A stretch of DNA of 64,000 nt from Amycolatopsis bullii (GCF_014654205.1 NZ_BNAW01000001.1:186001-250000); one strand, 5' to 3'. Numbered from the stretch's first letter, positions 7,538 through 16,864 are shown. Notes: generated from the sequence alone by a model not told the origin. Translations and numbers: made by a program.

Positions 7538-8302
7538 GTGACCTTGCTCAACGACCAAGCCGCCGGCCCTGATCCCACCGATGCCCTGTCGTCGGTTCCC
7601 GCGGCCGGTTCGCGCCGGGGGACGCCGCCGGTGGGCAGGCTGAAGTTCTGCTACGGGCCGATGGACTGCGGGAAGTCGACCCTGGCGCTGCAGATCGATC
7701 ACAACCACGCGCGGCAGGGCCGCCGGGGGCTGGTGCTGGTGCGCCACGACCGGTCGGGTGCGCCGCAGATCTCGAGCCGGATCGGGCTGACCCGGCAGGC
7801 GGTGGAGGTCGGTGAGGACACCGACGTGCGTGACCTGGTGCGGCAGGAGTGGGCGCAGGGGCGGCACGTGGACTACGTCGTGGTGGACGAGGCGCAGTTC
7901 CTCTCCCCCGGTCAGGTCGACCAGCTGGCGGAGCTGGCCGACGAGGTCGAGATCGACGTGTACTGCTTCGGGATCGCGACGGACTTCCGGAGCCGGTTGT
8001 TCCCGGGTGCCGCTCGCCTGTTCGAACTGGCGGACGAGTTGCAGCCGGTTCAGGTGGAGGTGTTGTGCTGGTGCGGGCTGCCGGGGCGGTTCAACGCGCG
8101 GGTGGTCGACGGCGAGGTCGTGCGCGAGGGCGACACCGTTGTCGTGGCAGATACCGAACAATCCGTAGTTGAAACTTCAGCTTCAGCACGTTTTGAGGCC
8201 GAATTCGCTACTGTGCGTTATCAGGTATTGTGTCGCCGCCACTTTCGATCAGGTGACTTGGGCCCGGTTACCGCCCATCACGGTCAGTTACGGTTGACCT
8301 GA
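7538..8302 (+). CDS. tdk: Thymidine kinase (type II)
   Basis: 254-residue ATP:thymidine phosphotransferase of the pyrimidine salvage pathway. P-loop GPMDCGKSTLALQ, DEAQFLSPGQVDQL (catalytic Glu/lasso base) and the zinc site made of CWCG and CRRHF are all present. The N-terminal 35 residues and the C-terminal tail extend beyond the family core. GTG 7538 is the only start upstream of the conserved part without a long extension. Base composition drops markedly over about 8150-8260 (ACA ATC CGT AGT TGA-like codons, many A/T third positions) compared with neighbours, without breaking the zinc motif. Confidence 0.9.
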   Translation: MTLLNDQAAGPDPTDALSSVPAAGSRRGTPPVGRLKFCYGPMDCGKSTLALQIDHNHARQGRRGLVLVRHDRSGAPQISSRIGLTRQAVEVGEDTDVRDLVRQEWAQGRHVDYVVVDEAQFLSPGQVDQLAELADEVEIDVYCFGIATDFRSRLFPGAARLFELADELQPVQVEVLCWCGLPGRFNARVVDGEVVREGDTVVVADTEQSVVETSASARFEAEFATVRYQVLCRRHFRSGDLGPVTAHHGQLRLT

Positions 8303-8445
8303 CCGAGACGTGAGTAGCCCATCCGGGGGATCTCAGCACTAAGAGGCCGTATTGACGTCACGCCAGAGCGCGAAATGCCTCCTACTAGGAGAAGCTGATG
8401 CAGGCGGGTGACGCAGCTCATCGTGAGCAACGACATGGTGTCCCG

Positions 8446-8471
8446 GGAATCCTCCGGATCCCTGGGTCGTT
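8446..8471 (+). promoter_or_regulatory. SigR-type promoter of rbpA
   Basis: GGAAT at 8446-8450, exactly 18 bases, then GTT at 8469-8471. This matches the Streptomyces SigR (thiol-oxidative-stress sigma factor) consensus GGAAT-N18-GTT. In Streptomyces coelicolor rbpA is a known SigR target, so the match is both in sequence and in the expected gene. It lies 57 bp before the rbpA start. Confidence 0.75.
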
Positions 8472-8527
8472 GCATAGGGTGAGCAACACCCTGGCTCCAC
8501 CCCGGAGCTGACTGAAAGGACCCCATC

Positions 8528-8875
8528 ATGGCCGACCGTGTTCTTCGTGGAAGCCGGCTGGGAGCGGTCAGCTACGAGACCGACCGCAACCACGACCTCG
8601 CCCCACGCCGCACCGTGCGCTACGCCTGCCCGAAGAACCACGAGTTCGAGGTGCCGTTTTCCGACGACGCCGAGATCCCGACGGTCTGGGAGTGCCGCCT
8701 GCACGGGAGCGAATCGGAGATCGTCGATGGCGGGCAGCCCGAGCAGAAGAAGGTCAAGCCGCCGCGCACCCACTGGGACATGCTGCTCGAGCGGCGCACG
8801 ATCCCCGAGCTCGAGGACCTGCTCAACGAACGTCTCGCCGAGCTGAAGGGCCGCCGCACCTCCCGGTCGGCGTGA
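8528..8875 (+). CDS. rbpA: RNA polymerase-binding protein RbpA
   Basis: 115 residues with all RbpA regions: N-terminal tail beginning MADRVLRGSRLGAVSYETD, the zinc-fold core from RYACPKNHEFEVPF to TVWECRLHG, the basic linker KKVKPPRTHWDMLLERR and the sigma-interacting end IPELEDLLNERLAELK. RbpA binds sigma A/HrdB and core polymerase to stabilise open complexes and is restricted to Actinobacteria. GAAAGGA lies 9 bases before the ATG. A strong terminator follows at 8918. The ppm1/lnt genes lie nearby, as in mycobacteria. Confidence 0.97.
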   Translation: MADRVLRGSRLGAVSYETDRNHDLAPRRTVRYACPKNHEFEVPFSDDAEIPTVWECRLHGSESEIVDGGQPEQKKVKPPRTHWDMLLERRTIPELEDLLNERLAELKGRRTSRSA

Positions 8876-8917
8876 CCCTCCCGGCTTCGGCCTTGTAGCC
8901 CAGCTCCCACCACAACG

Positions 8918-8954
8918 GAAAGGCCCCCGCGACCTCCCCCCGCGGGGGCCTTTC
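8918..8954 (+). terminator. Terminator after rbpA
   Basis: Perfect 14-bp stem GAAAGGCCCCCGCG (8918-8931) with its complement at 8941-8954 and a 9-base loop, 43 bp after the rbpA stop. Confidence 0.85.
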
Positions 8955-8967
8955 GCATGCCCGGAGG

Positions 8968-9131
8968 GTCGGCCTGCGTACCCAGCCAGTCGGCTTGCGT
9001 ACCTGAAGAGTCGGCCTGCGTACCTGGACGGTCGGACGCCTGGCGGCCCCTCAGCCGCACAATCCGACTCCCCCGGTGCGCGGACCGACCCTCTGGATAC
9101 GCAAGCCGACTCTTCAGGTACGCAGGCCGAC
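8968..9131. repeat. Inverted array of 21-bp repeats between rbpA and nudK
   Basis: GTCGGCCTGCGTACC-type units start at 8968, 8989 and 9010, a strict 21-bp period, with a partial fourth at 9031. Across a non-repetitive centre, the complementary units end at 9089 (partial), 9110 and 9131, again 21 bp apart. The outer two units on each side match over about 36 bp, so the region can fold into one large stem. It lies between convergent genes, beyond the rbpA terminator. The 21-bp period gives heptapeptide repeats in open frames, but nothing suggests translation. Confidence 0.8.
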
Positions 9132-9145
9132 CATCTACGTGCGGG

Positions 9146-9754
9146 CTAGGCCGGGCGGAAGGGGCCGTGGAGGGCGGCCCACTGCAGGAGCATGATGGTC
9201 TTGGCGTCGGCGATCTCGCCTGTTCCGATCATGTCCAGGGCCTTGGTGAACGGGAGTTCCAGGACCTCGATGTCCTCGCCCTCCTCCGCGATGCCGCCGC
9301 CTTCACCGCGGACGGCGGGGTCGTAGGGCGCGGCGTAGCAGTGCAGGCGCTCGGTCACCGAGCCCGGGCTCGTGTAGACGTCGAACACGTGCTCCAGCTC
9401 GCCGATCCGCACGCCCGTCTCCTCCTCGGCCTCGCGGCGGATCGCGGTCTCCGGGTCGTCGGTGTCGAGCAGGCCGGCCGCCGTCTCGACGAACATGCCG
9501 TCCGGGTGGTCGTTGACGTAGACCGGGTAGCGGAACTGGCGGGTCAGCAACACCGTGCCGTTCTGGAGGTCGTAGAGCAGCACGGTGGCGCCGTTGCCGC
9601 GGTCGTAGGTCTCGCGCTGCTCGGTGGTCCAGCGGCCGTCGCCGTGCTGGTAGTCGAACGTCGTGCGGCGCAGCACGTACCAGGCCGACGACAGCAGCTC
9701 CACGTTGGTGACCCGGACGCGCGGGTTGCGGGACAGGGTTGTCGAAGAGGTCAT
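9146..9754 (-). CDS. nudK: Nudix hydrolase, GDP-mannose hydrolase NudK-like
   Basis: 202 residues. The Nudix box has the NudK-type spacing, one residue shorter than in ADP-ribose pyrophosphatases: GLLDTDDPETAIR followed by REAEEETGV. NudK hallmarks visible from memory of the E. coli protein include RETYDRGNGATVLLYD, TRQFRYPVYVN, FDVYTSPGSVTE and DIEVLELPFTKALDMIGTGE. It is expected to hydrolyse GDP-mannose to GMP and mannose 1-phosphate in the cytoplasm. ATG 9754; divergent from the DeoR regulator across a 48-bp gap that may hold a shared operator. Confidence 0.9.
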   Translation of the reverse strand: MTSSTTLSRNPRVRVTNVELLSSAWYVLRRTTFDYQHGDGRWTTEQRETYDRGNGATVLLYDLQNGTVLLTRQFRYPVYVNDHPDGMFVETAAGLLDTDDPETAIRREAEEETGVRIGELEHVFDVYTSPGSVTERLHCYAAPYDPAVRGEGGGIAEEGEDIEVLELPFTKALDMIGTGEIADAKTIMLLQWAALHGPFRPA

Positions 9755-9763
9755 GCCCCGACC

Positions 9764-9777
9764 ATAATGTGCATGAT
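9764..9777. promoter_or_regulatory. Imperfect AT-rich dyad between nudK and DeoR gene
   Basis: ATAATGTGCATGAT in the 48-bp divergent intergenic gap, near-palindromic and differing at two positions from the palindrome at 2354-2367. It could be an operator or simply overlapping -10 elements (CATAAT on the plus strand, 35 bp before the DeoR start). Confidence 0.3.
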
Positions 9778-9802
9778 TCGGAAAGAACAAGGAGGATCGT
9801 GC

Positions 9803-10552
9803 ATGCTGGTCGGGGAACGCCGTGAACTGCTGCTCGCCCGGCTCGCCGCCGAGGGCAAGGTGCTGGCCAAGGACGTCGCGGCCGAGCTCGGGGTTTCCGA
9901 GGACAGCATCCGCCGGGACCTGCGCGACCTCGCCGCGGCCGGGCTCTGCCAGCGCGTCTACGGCGGTGCGCTGCCCGTCTCCCCCGCCGTCGCCGACTAC
10001 GCGAGCCGGACCGCCATCGCCAAGGACGGCAAGGACCGGGTGGCCAAGGCGGCGGCCGCGCTGGTCCGGCCCGGCTCGACCGTGATCCTCGACGGCGGCA
10101 CGACCACCCTCGCCGTCGCGAAAGCCCTCCCGGAAGACCTCGAGGCCACCGTCGTCACCCACAGCCCGACCGTCGCGGTCGCCCTCCTCGACCACCACGG
10201 CGTCGAGGTGTTCCTGCTGGGCGGACGGCTGTTCCGGCACTCGGCGGTCACCTGCGGGGCCGCCGCGGCCGAGGCCGCCCAGTCGATCAGCGCCGACGTC
10301 TTCCTGCTCGGCGTCACCGGCGTCCACCCCGAAGCCGGCCTGACCACCGGCGACGCCGACGAAGCCGCGATGAAACGCACCCTGGCCCGGCGCGCGGCCG
10401 ACACCTACGTGCTGGCCAGCGCCGAAAAGCTCGGCGCGGCGTCACGGTTCACCGTGCTGCCCTTCGGCGACGTCGCCGGCGTCGTCACCGACGCCGACGA
10501 CCAGAACGTGCAGGAACTTGCAGAGCGGGGTGTGGCGATCCTGCCGGCGTGA
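9803..10552 (+). CDS. DeoR-family transcriptional regulator
   Basis: 249 residues with an N-terminal DeoR winged helix (LVGERRELLLARLAAEGKVL, LGVSEDSIRRDLRDLAAAG, RVYGGALP) and a sugar-phosphate-sensing DeoRC domain (TVILDGGTTTLAVAKALP, LLGGRLFRHSAVTCG, SADVFLLGVTGVHPEAGLTT, KLGAASRFTVLPF). DeoR regulators usually respond to phosphorylated sugars; the divergent nudK gene suggests a nucleotide-sugar or mannose link (inference). Start ATG 9803 has a very good AAGGAGG ribosome site at 9789-9795. The 3' end overlaps the convergent PIG-L gene by 68 bp. Confidence 0.92.
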   Translation: MLVGERRELLLARLAAEGKVLAKDVAAELGVSEDSIRRDLRDLAAAGLCQRVYGGALPVSPAVADYASRTAIAKDGKDRVAKAAAALVRPGSTVILDGGTTTLAVAKALPEDLEATVVTHSPTVAVALLDHHGVEVFLLGGRLFRHSAVTCGAAAAEAAQSISADVFLLGVTGVHPEAGLTTGDADEAAMKRTLARRAADTYVLASAEKLGAASRFTVLPFGDVAGVVTDADDQNVQELAERGVAILPA

Positions 10553-11288
10553 CTTCGGCGTACCACTCGCGGCCGGCGACCAGCCCGAACAGCGGCGCCG
10601 GCAGCCACACGAGCACCCGCAGCACCGCCGAGAGCCGCCCGCTGCCGCGCACGTCCGACACGTGCGCGGCCAGCGCCGCCTGCTTGCGCGCGGCGAAGCG
10701 CCGCACGTCGAACCGGTGGGTGATGGCCGAGGCCGGGCTGTAGGTGTGCCCGAGCGCTTCGGCGTCGTAGTCGAACGGGATCCGCAGCGCCCGGACCACC
10801 CGCACGAACCGCTGCGCGAAGTCGCGCGGCAGGGTGGCCTCCAGCAGCCGCGTTCCGGTCAGCCGGGCCGCCCGGCGGGCCACCTGGTGCACCTTGACGT
10901 GATCGGGGTGTCCGTAACCACCGTTGCCGTCGTAGCCCAGCAGCAGGTCCGCGCGCTCCTCGTGCAGCACGGCCGCGAGCCGGTGCGCGGCTTCCTCGGT
11001 GTCCGCGCGGGCGAAGCGCTGCCTCCCCGGCGGGTCCGCGTACAGCTGCGGGCCGTGACCGCTGTCGGCGTAGCCCAGGTGCACGACCCGGTGCACGCCG
11101 AGGATGGCCGCGGCCGCCTCCAGCTCCGCCCAGCGCGGTGTCGGGTGCTCGGCGGCCATGCCGTCGGTGGCCACGACGACCACCACCCGGTGCCCGTCGG
11201 CCGCGGCACGGGCCAACGTGCCGCCGCTGAGCAGGACGGGGTCGTCGGCGTGGGCGTGGAGGGCCACGATGGTCGTCACCGGGCCCAT
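10485..11288 (-). CDS. PIG-L family deacetylase
   Basis: 267-residue zinc-dependent deacetylase of the MshB/LmbE/PIG-L fold. The N-terminal metal motif appears as HAHADDPVLLSGGTLA (family AHPDDE-like, with Ala before the Asp pair), and the second His motif is GYGHPDHVKVHQVARRAA. Substrates in this family are GlcNAc-containing lipids or mycothiol precursors; here unknown. ATG 11288 follows a short non-coding gap from the ppm1 stop (11315), so the two may be cotranscribed. The C-terminus is Arg-rich and overlaps the DeoR gene on the opposite strand. Confidence 0.85.
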   Translation of the reverse strand: MGPVTTIVALHAHADDPVLLSGGTLARAAADGHRVVVVVATDGMAAEHPTPRWAELEAAAAILGVHRVVHLGYADSGHGPQLYADPPGRQRFARADTEEAAHRLAAVLHEERADLLLGYDGNGGYGHPDHVKVHQVARRAARLTGTRLLEATLPRDFAQRFVRVVRALRIPFDYDAEALGHTYSPASAITHRFDVRRFAARKQAALAAHVSDVRGSGRLSAVLRVLVWLPAPLFGLVAGREWYAEVTPAGSPHPALQVPARSGRRRR

Positions 11289-11314
11289 GATGGCCCAGAA
11301 CGGCCGAAAACGGC

Positions 11315-12082
11315 TCAGGCGCGCTTGACGAGCTTGCGCAGCTGGTGCCAGCGGCGCTCCGCGCCCCACTTGGCCACCCGCAGGAAGGCCTCGCGGATGA
11401 TCGAGCCGCTCATCTTCGACTCGCCGATCTCGCGCTCGGTGAAGGTGATCGGGACCTCGACGATCTCGAACCCGGCGTCGGCCGTGCGGATCGTCAGGTC
11501 GATCTGGAAGCAGTAGCCGTGCGAGTTGACCTCGTCCAGGGCCAGCTTCTCCAGCACGCGGCGGCGGTAGGCGCGGAAGCCGGCGGTGATGTCGCGGGTC
11601 CGCATGCCCAGCGCGAGCTGCGAGTAGACGTTGGCGCCGCGGGAGAGGATCTGGCGGTTCACCGGCCAGTTCACGACGCTGCCGCCCGGCACGTACCGCG
11701 AGCCGATCGCCAGGTCGGCGTCGCCGACCGCGTCCAGCAGGCGGGGCAGGTCCTCGGGGGCGTGCGAGCCGTCGGCGTCCATCTCGACGATCGTGTTGTA
11801 CTCCCGGGCCAGGCCCCAGCGGAACCCGGCGATGTAGGCGGCGCCGAGGCCGGCCTTCTCGGTGCGGTGCAGCACGTGGACGTGGTCGTTGGCGGCCGCG
11901 CGCTCGTCGGCGAGCTCGCCGGTGCCGTCCGGGCTGCCGTCGTCGACCACGAGCACGTGCACGTCCGGGAGTGCCTTGTGCAGGCGATCCAGGATCGGGC
12001 CGAGGTTCTCCCGCTCGTTGTAGGTCGGGATCACCACCAGCACCGGCTCGATTTCCCGGGCCCCCCGCGGCGCCTGCGACAT
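11315..12082 (-). CDS. ppm1: Polyprenol monophosphomannose synthase (GT2)
   Basis: 255-residue family 2 glycosyltransferase transferring mannose from GDP-mannose to polyprenyl phosphate, the donor for lipoglycan and protein O-mannosylation. Visible motifs: [45 protein letters not shown] (metal-binding acidic motif), GSRYVPGG and a C-terminal [14 protein letters not shown]. No transmembrane domain, so it is the soluble Dpm1-type catalytic part. In M. tuberculosis this domain is fused to the Lnt-like domain; here lnt is a separate gene ending 26 bp upstream, in the same operon. Confidence 0.93.
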   Translation of the reverse strand: MSQAPRGAREIEPVLVVIPTYNERENLGPILDRLHKALPDVHVLVVDDGSPDGTGELADERAAANDHVHVLHRTEKAGLGAAYIAGFRWGLAREYNTIVEMDADGSHAPEDLPRLLDAVGDADLAIGSRYVPGGSVVNWPVNRQILSRGANVYSQLALGMRTRDITAGFRAYRRRVLEKLALDEVNSHGYCFQIDLTIRTADAGFEIVEVPITFTEREIGESKMSGSIIREAFLRVAKWGAERRWHQLRKLVKRA

Positions 12083-12108
12083 CCGTGCTCCTCCGATATC
12101 CGCGGCGG

Positions 12109-13728
12109 TCAGTCCGCCGCTTCCCCTGCCGTGCCGGCGCTGCTGCGCCGGGTGCGAAAACGGAGTACGAGCCCACCGGCCACCCCGGCGATCGCCAGAG
12201 CCAGCAGCCCGTACTCCGTCCACGCACCTAGTCGATCCGACAGCGTAGTCTGCGTCCGCAGCGGGACGCGCCCGACCAGGGAATCCGCCGTGAAAAGGCC
12301 CGTTGAGCTGGTCACCGTCCCGTCCGGGGCGACGATCGCGCTCACCCCGGAGACCGCCGAGACCACGACGGCGCGGCTGTGCTCGACCGCCCGCAGCCGC
12401 GACATGGCCAGCTGCTGCACGCTCATCTCGCTCTCGCCGTACCAGGCGTTGTTGGTGGGGACGACGAGAAGTTCGGCGCCGTCGCGCACGGCGTCGCGGG
12501 CCGGGTAGTCGAACGCTGCTTCGTAGCAGATGAACACGCCGACCTTCGTGCCCGCGGCGGTCATGGTCTGGTTCGCGCCGTCGCCGGGGACCATGTCCAC
12601 GGTTTCGTTGTCGAGGAACGGCGTGACGAGCTCGGCGACCTTGCGGGCGGGGACGTACTCGCCGAAGGGCACCAGCTGCTGCTTGGCGTAGCGCGCGCCG
12701 GGCCCGGTGCGGGGGTCCCAGGCGATGACGGAGTTCTGCAGGTGCCCGTCCGGGAGCCGGTAGATCGCGCCGATGAGCGCCGGGGCGCCGAAGTTCGCGA
12801 CGAGTTGGTCGACCTGCAGGTCCGGGCCGGTGACGGTGGTGGCGCTCTCCGGCCACACCAGCAGGTCCGGCTTGGGGACCTTCCCGGCCCGGATGGCCGC
12901 GAGCAGCCGCCGGCTTTCGGCGATGGTGTTGTCGCGCAGGACGGTCCGCTCCCCCTGCAGGGCCAGCCCGATGTCCGGGGCGTTGCCCTGGACGGTCGCG
13001 ACGGTGCGCTCGCCGTCCTGCGCGCCGGTTCCGATGGTCGGCCACAGCGCCAGGCCGGCGACGACCGGCAGCAGCGCGGCCAGTGCGGTGAGGACCGCCG
13101 GCCGGGTGAGCTTGCGCACCTCCCACAGCCGGGCGGCGAGGCCGGCCAGGCAGAAACCGGTGAGGACGACGGCCAAGCCGACCAGCGGGGCACCGCCGAC
13201 CGAGGCCAGTGGCAGGAACGCGCCCTCGGGCTGGCTGAAGGCGACCCGGCCCCAGGGGAAGCCGCCGAAGGGGAACCACGCGCGCGGTGTCTCCAGGGCG
13301 ATGAACACCAGCGCGCCCCACAGCGGGGCCGCGGGCAGCCGGGACACCAGCGTGATCAGGCCGCCGGCCAGGCCGTGGTAGAGCGCGAGGGCGAAGGACA
13401 GGCCCAGCCACGGCCAGGGGCCGAAGTCCGGGCCGAGGAAGTCCAGCAGCCAGGTCAGCAGGGGCAGGAAGAACACGAACCCGAAGGCGAACCCGTAGCC
13501 GAAGCCGGCCCGGAACCGGCGTCCGCGCAGCACGAGGGCCAGCCCGGCGAAGGCCAGCGGCGCGAGCCACCACAGCGGGCGCGGCGCGAAGCTCAGGTAA
13601 TAGGCGAATCCGGACGCCAGGGCGGCGGCCGGCCGCAGGAGCCACGCGCGGGGAAACCGCCGGGTGCGCGCGGGCTGGTGCTGGGCGCCCGGTTCGGGAT
13701 CCGCCACGGTGACTGCCACGGGTGCCAA
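12109..13728 (-). CDS. lnt: Apolipoprotein N-acyltransferase
   Basis: About 539 residues: a multi-helix membrane domain (about 30-210) followed by a periplasm-facing nitrilase domain. The catalytic triad is visible as Glu in [11 protein letters not shown], Lys in the region between ([13 protein letters not shown] and neighbours) and Cys in [11 protein letters not shown], with [10 protein letters not shown] typical of the family. It N-acylates lipoproteins. The longest frame begins with TTG 13728, two bases after the amidohydrolase stop; GTG 13719 or 13707 are equally plausible starts. Lies upstream of ppm1, recreating the mycobacterial Ppm2-Ppm1 pair as two genes. Confidence 0.92.
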   Translation of the reverse strand: MAPVAVTVADPEPGAQHQPARTRRFPRAWLLRPAAALASGFAYYLSFAPRPLWWLAPLAFAGLALVLRGRRFRAGFGYGFAFGFVFFLPLLTWLLDFLGPDFGPWPWLGLSFALALYHGLAGGLITLVSRLPAAPLWGALVFIALETPRAWFPFGGFPWGRVAFSQPEGAFLPLASVGGAPLVGLAVVLTGFCLAGLAARLWEVRKLTRPAVLTALAALLPVVAGLALWPTIGTGAQDGERTVATVQGNAPDIGLALQGERTVLRDNTIAESRRLLAAIRAGKVPKPDLLVWPESATTVTGPDLQVDQLVANFGAPALIGAIYRLPDGHLQNSVIAWDPRTGPGARYAKQQLVPFGEYVPARKVAELVTPFLDNETVDMVPGDGANQTMTAAGTKVGVFICYEAAFDYPARDAVRDGAELLVVPTNNAWYGESEMSVQQLAMSRLRAVEHSRAVVVSAVSGVSAIVAPDGTVTSSTGLFTADSLVGRVPLRTQTTLSDRLGAWTEYGLLALAIAGVAGGLVLRFRTRRSSAGTAGEAAD

Positions 13729-13730
13729 CT

Positions 13731-15326
13731 CTAGGTCAGCGCGTCGTGGAGGACTTCACCCGCGCGGACCGTGCGCAGGCACCGCGGGAGGGTGGCGTCC
13801 GGTTCGAGCCGGGGCAGGGGCGGGACACCGGCGCGGGGGTCGGTGGACCAGCGCTGCACGCGGCTGTCGGGGGTGGCCACGACGAGGTCGGTGGCGTCCC
13901 AGATCGCGTAGTGCGCGGGGGCGCCCGGGACGAGGCTGCCGGTGACGCCGTCGTTGACGCCGGCCGCGCGGTGCCCGGCGCGGGTGTGGGCGGTGAAGGC
14001 CGCCCGCGGGGACAGGCCCGCGCCCGGCGTCCGGTGATAGGCCGCGGCGCGGACGCTCGCCCACGGGTCGAGCGGCGTGACCGGCGCGTCGGAGCCGAAG
14101 GCGAGCAGGACGCCTTCGGCGGCCAGGGTCGAGAAGGGGTTGAGCCCGGCCGCGCGGTCCGCGCCGAGGCGTTCGGCGTACATGCCCTCCGGGCCACCCC
14201 ACAGGGCGTCGAACAGTGGCTGCATCGAGGCGGTCACGCCCCAGCCGGCCAGGTGCTTGGCCTGCTCGGCGGTGACCATCTCCAGGTGCTCGAGCCGGTG
14301 GTGGCGGGCGGTCAGTGCGCGCTGGCCGACTTCTTTTTCGGCCAGCCGGAAGCCTTCGACGACTTCGGCGACGGCGGCGTCGCCGATGACGTGGAAGCCG
14401 GCCTGCAGCCCGGCTTCGGTGCAGGCGGCGAGATGCTCGGCGATGCGGTGCGCGTCGAGGTAGCGGGTCCCTTCGCCGGGGTGGTCGGCGTAGGGGTGGG
14501 TCAGCGCGGCGGTGTGGGAGCCGAGGGCGCCGTCGACGAACAGGTCGCCGGCCAGGCCGCGGGCGCCGAGGTCGCGGGCGGTTTCGACGGCGCCGAGTTC
14601 GCCCCAGTACCCGACGACCTCGGGCGTGCCCGGTCCGGCGAGGGCGAGGAGGGCGGCGAGGTCGTCGCGGCCGGAGATGTCGGGGCCGGCGCATTCGTGG
14701 ACGCTGACGATGCCCTGCCGCGCCGCCTCGGCGAGGAAGGCGCGTTGGGCCCGTTCGCGCTGCTCGGGGGTGATGGCGGCACGCACGGCCGCGCGCACGG
14801 CGTGGTGGGCGGCGCGGGTCAGCGGGCCGTCGGGCGACCAGCCGTCGGCGTCGCGGGCGGCGGGGGCCAGCTCGACCAGCGCGGTGGAGACCAGCGCGGA
14901 GTGGACGTCGACCCGGCTGAGGTAGACCGGCGCGCCCCCGGCGGCGGCGTCGAGCTCGGCGCGGCTGGGCAGGCGCGGGTCGGTCCAGGTGGTCTCGTCC
15001 CAGCCGTGGGCGAGCAGGACCTGGCCGTTGCGGGCGGTTTCGCGCACGCGCGCCAGCAGGTCGGCGCGGCTGCGGACGCCGGTGAGGTCGAGGCCGGTCA
15101 GGTGCAGGCCGGTGGCGGTGGCGTGGACGTGCGCGTCGACGAACGCGGGGGCGACGAAGGCGCCGTGGAGGTCGACGATCTCGGCGTTCGCGTGCAGGGC
15201 GCGGGCCGGGGCGTCCTGCCCGACCCAGACCACGGTGCCACCGGTGATCGCCATCGCCGTGGAGTCGGGGCCGGCGGGGGTGTAGATGCGCCCGCCGAGC
15301 AGGAGCGTCGTGTGTTCGTCCGTCAC
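13731..15326 (-). CDS. Amidohydrolase family 3 (YtcJ-like)
   Basis: 531-residue metal-dependent hydrolase. The HxH metal motif is in [13 protein letters not shown]; a later [27 protein letters not shown] strand region, FHVIGDAAV and [16 protein letters not shown] supply the remaining ligands. No signal peptide, so cytoplasmic. YtcJ-type enzymes act on diverse amides or imides and cannot be assigned a substrate here. The GTG start at 15326 begins [19 protein letters not shown], typical of the family. It ends 2 bases before lnt, so it heads the lnt-ppm1 transcription unit. Confidence 0.88.
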   Translation of the reverse strand: MTDEHTTLLLGGRIYTPAGPDSTAMAITGGTVVWVGQDAPARALHANAEIVDLHGAFVAPAFVDAHVHATATGLHLTGLDLTGVRSRADLLARVRETARNGQVLLAHGWDETTWTDPRLPSRAELDAAAGGAPVYLSRVDVHSALVSTALVELAPAARDADGWSPDGPLTRAAHHAVRAAVRAAITPEQRERAQRAFLAEAARQGIVSVHECAGPDISGRDDLAALLALAGPGTPEVVGYWGELGAVETARDLGARGLAGDLFVDGALGSHTAALTHPYADHPGEGTRYLDAHRIAEHLAACTEAGLQAGFHVIGDAAVAEVVEGFRLAEKEVGQRALTARHHRLEHLEMVTAEQAKHLAGWGVTASMQPLFDALWGGPEGMYAERLGADRAAGLNPFSTLAAEGVLLAFGSDAPVTPLDPWASVRAAAYHRTPGAGLSPRAAFTAHTRAGHRAAGVNDGVTGSLVPGAPAHYAIWDATDLVVATPDSRVQRWSTDPRAGVPPLPRLEPDATLPRCLRTVRAGEVLHDALT

Positions 15327-15446
15327 ACCCCTGAGTCTGCCCCCTGCGTCCAGGTGGGGGACGACGACCCGGCAGGCAGGAAGATTTACTCCGTGAGAAC
15401 GTTATGACAGGATATTTTAACGCGTTCCCGACGACTAGGAGTACAA

Positions 15447-16835
15447 GTGACTGCGACCCAGGAACCTGTGACGCCTGCCGCCGCCTTCGACCAGCCCTAC
15501 GAGTACGCCCGCGCCGAGCTGGTGGAACCCGACTGGCGCCGCTTCCCGGGCTGGCACGACGTGACCGAGGCCGAGTGGCGTGACGCGCAGTGGCAGCGGG
15601 TGCACTGCGTCCGCAACGTCAAGCAGCTGCGCGCGCTCATGGGCGACCTGCTGGAGGAACGCTTCTACGACGACCTGCTCGCCGACCAGCGCGAGATGGC
15701 GACGATGTCGATGCTGCTGCCCCCGCAGATGCTCAACACGATGGCCCCGACCGCGGGCACCGATCCGGCGAAGGTGACCGAGGCGTTCTACGCCGACCCG
15801 ATCCGCCGCTACATGCTCCCGGTGCGCAGTGACCGCGACCCGGCCTGGCCGAGCCACCCGCATTCGGAGCGCGACTCCCTGCACGAGGCCGAGATGTGGG
15901 TCGTGGAGGGCCTGACCCACCGCTACCCGACGAAGGTGCTGGCCGAGATGATCTCGACCTGCCCCCAGTACTGCGGTCACTGCACCCGCATGGACCTGGT
16001 CGGCAATTCGACCGAGACGGTCGAGAAGCACAAGCTGACCCTCAAGCCGGTCGACCGCCAGGACGCGATGATCGCGTACCTGAAGAAGACCCCGGGCGTC
16101 CGCGACGTGGTGGTCTCGGGCGGCGACGTGGCCAACGTCCCGTGGCCGCAGCTGGAGTCGTTCCTGATGCGCCTGATGGACATCGACACGGTCCGCGACA
16201 TCCGCCTGGCGACCAAGGCCCTCGCGGCGCTCCCCCAGCACTGGATCCAGCCGAAGGTCGTCGAGGGGCTGGAGCGCGTCGCGGTGACGGCCCAGCGCCG
16301 CGGGGTCAACCTGGCGATCCACACCCACGTCAACCACGCCCAGTCGGTGACGCCCCTGGTGGCGGAGGCGGCCCAGACGGCGTTGAACGTCGGCGTCCGG
16401 GACGTGCGCAACCAGGGCGTGCTGATGCGCGGGGTGAACGCGACGCCCGCCGCTCTGCTGGACCTTTGCTTTGCGCTGCAAGGGGAAGCGAACATCCTGC
16501 CGTACTACTTCTACATGTGCGACATGATCCCGAACGCGGAGCACTGGCGCGTCGCGGTGTGGGAGGCACAGGAACTGCAGCACGCGATCATGGGGTACCT
16601 GCCGGGGTACGCCACGCCGCGGATCGTCTGTGACGTGCCTTATGTGGGGAAGCGGTGGGTGCACCAGCTGGCCGAGTACGACCGGGAGCTGGGGATCTCA
16701 TACTGGACGAAGAACTACCGGACGGGGATCGAGCTGGAGGACCCGGAGGCACTGCAGCGGCGGTACCCGTACTACGACCCGATCTCGACGCTGCCGGAGG
16801 CCGGTCAAGCCTGGTGGGCGAATCGCTCCCGCTGA
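15447..16835 (+). CDS. KamA-family radical SAM protein (lysine 2,3-aminomutase-like)
   Basis: 462 residues. The radical SAM cluster motif is CPQYCGHC (Cx3Cx2C), followed by the KamA-typical SGGDVANVPWP and a PLP-binding region near the C-terminus. Family members move an alpha-amino group to the beta position (lysine or glutamate 2,3-aminomutase) with SAM, PLP and an iron-sulfur cluster. Actinobacterial relatives of this length are widespread and not biochemically defined. GTG 15447 is preceded by AGGAG (15437-15441), and an AT-rich stretch at 15405-15425 is a likely promoter. No pathway neighbours reveal the substrate. Confidence 0.88.
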   Translation: MTATQEPVTPAAAFDQPYEYARAELVEPDWRRFPGWHDVTEAEWRDAQWQRVHCVRNVKQLRALMGDLLEERFYDDLLADQREMATMSMLLPPQMLNTMAPTAGTDPAKVTEAFYADPIRRYMLPVRSDRDPAWPSHPHSERDSLHEAEMWVVEGLTHRYPTKVLAEMISTCPQYCGHCTRMDLVGNSTETVEKHKLTLKPVDRQDAMIAYLKKTPGVRDVVVSGGDVANVPWPQLESFLMRLMDIDTVRDIRLATKALAALPQHWIQPKVVEGLERVAVTAQRRGVNLAIHTHVNHAQSVTPLVAEAAQTALNVGVRDVRNQGVLMRGVNATPAALLDLCFALQGEANILPYYFYMCDMIPNAEHWRVAVWEAQELQHAIMGYLPGYATPRIVCDVPYVGKRWVHQLAEYDRELGISYWTKNYRTGIELEDPEALQRRYPYYDPISTLPEAGQAWWANRSR

Positions 16836-16864
16836 CGCCGGCGCATCACCGTCCGAGACGAGAC

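Noticed and set aside
8968..9131. Possible CRISPR array
   Set aside because: Units are 15-bp cores with only 6-bp variable parts and occur in both orientations; no spacers of 30 bp and no cas genes.
8957..9802. N-terminal extension of the DeoR frame with heptad SACVPxx repeats
   Set aside because: It is the 21-bp DNA repeat read in frame, then antisense nudK. The DeoR start at 9803 has a near-perfect ribosome site.
13722..15407. 561-codon plus-strand open frame
   Set aside because: Opposite the amidohydrolase, whose metal-binding motifs are intact on the minus strand.
15447..16835. Link of the KamA-family enzyme to the NRPS cluster as a beta-lysine supplier
   Set aside because: It lies about 28 kb away, in a housekeeping region, and such KamA-like genes are widespread in actinomycetes.
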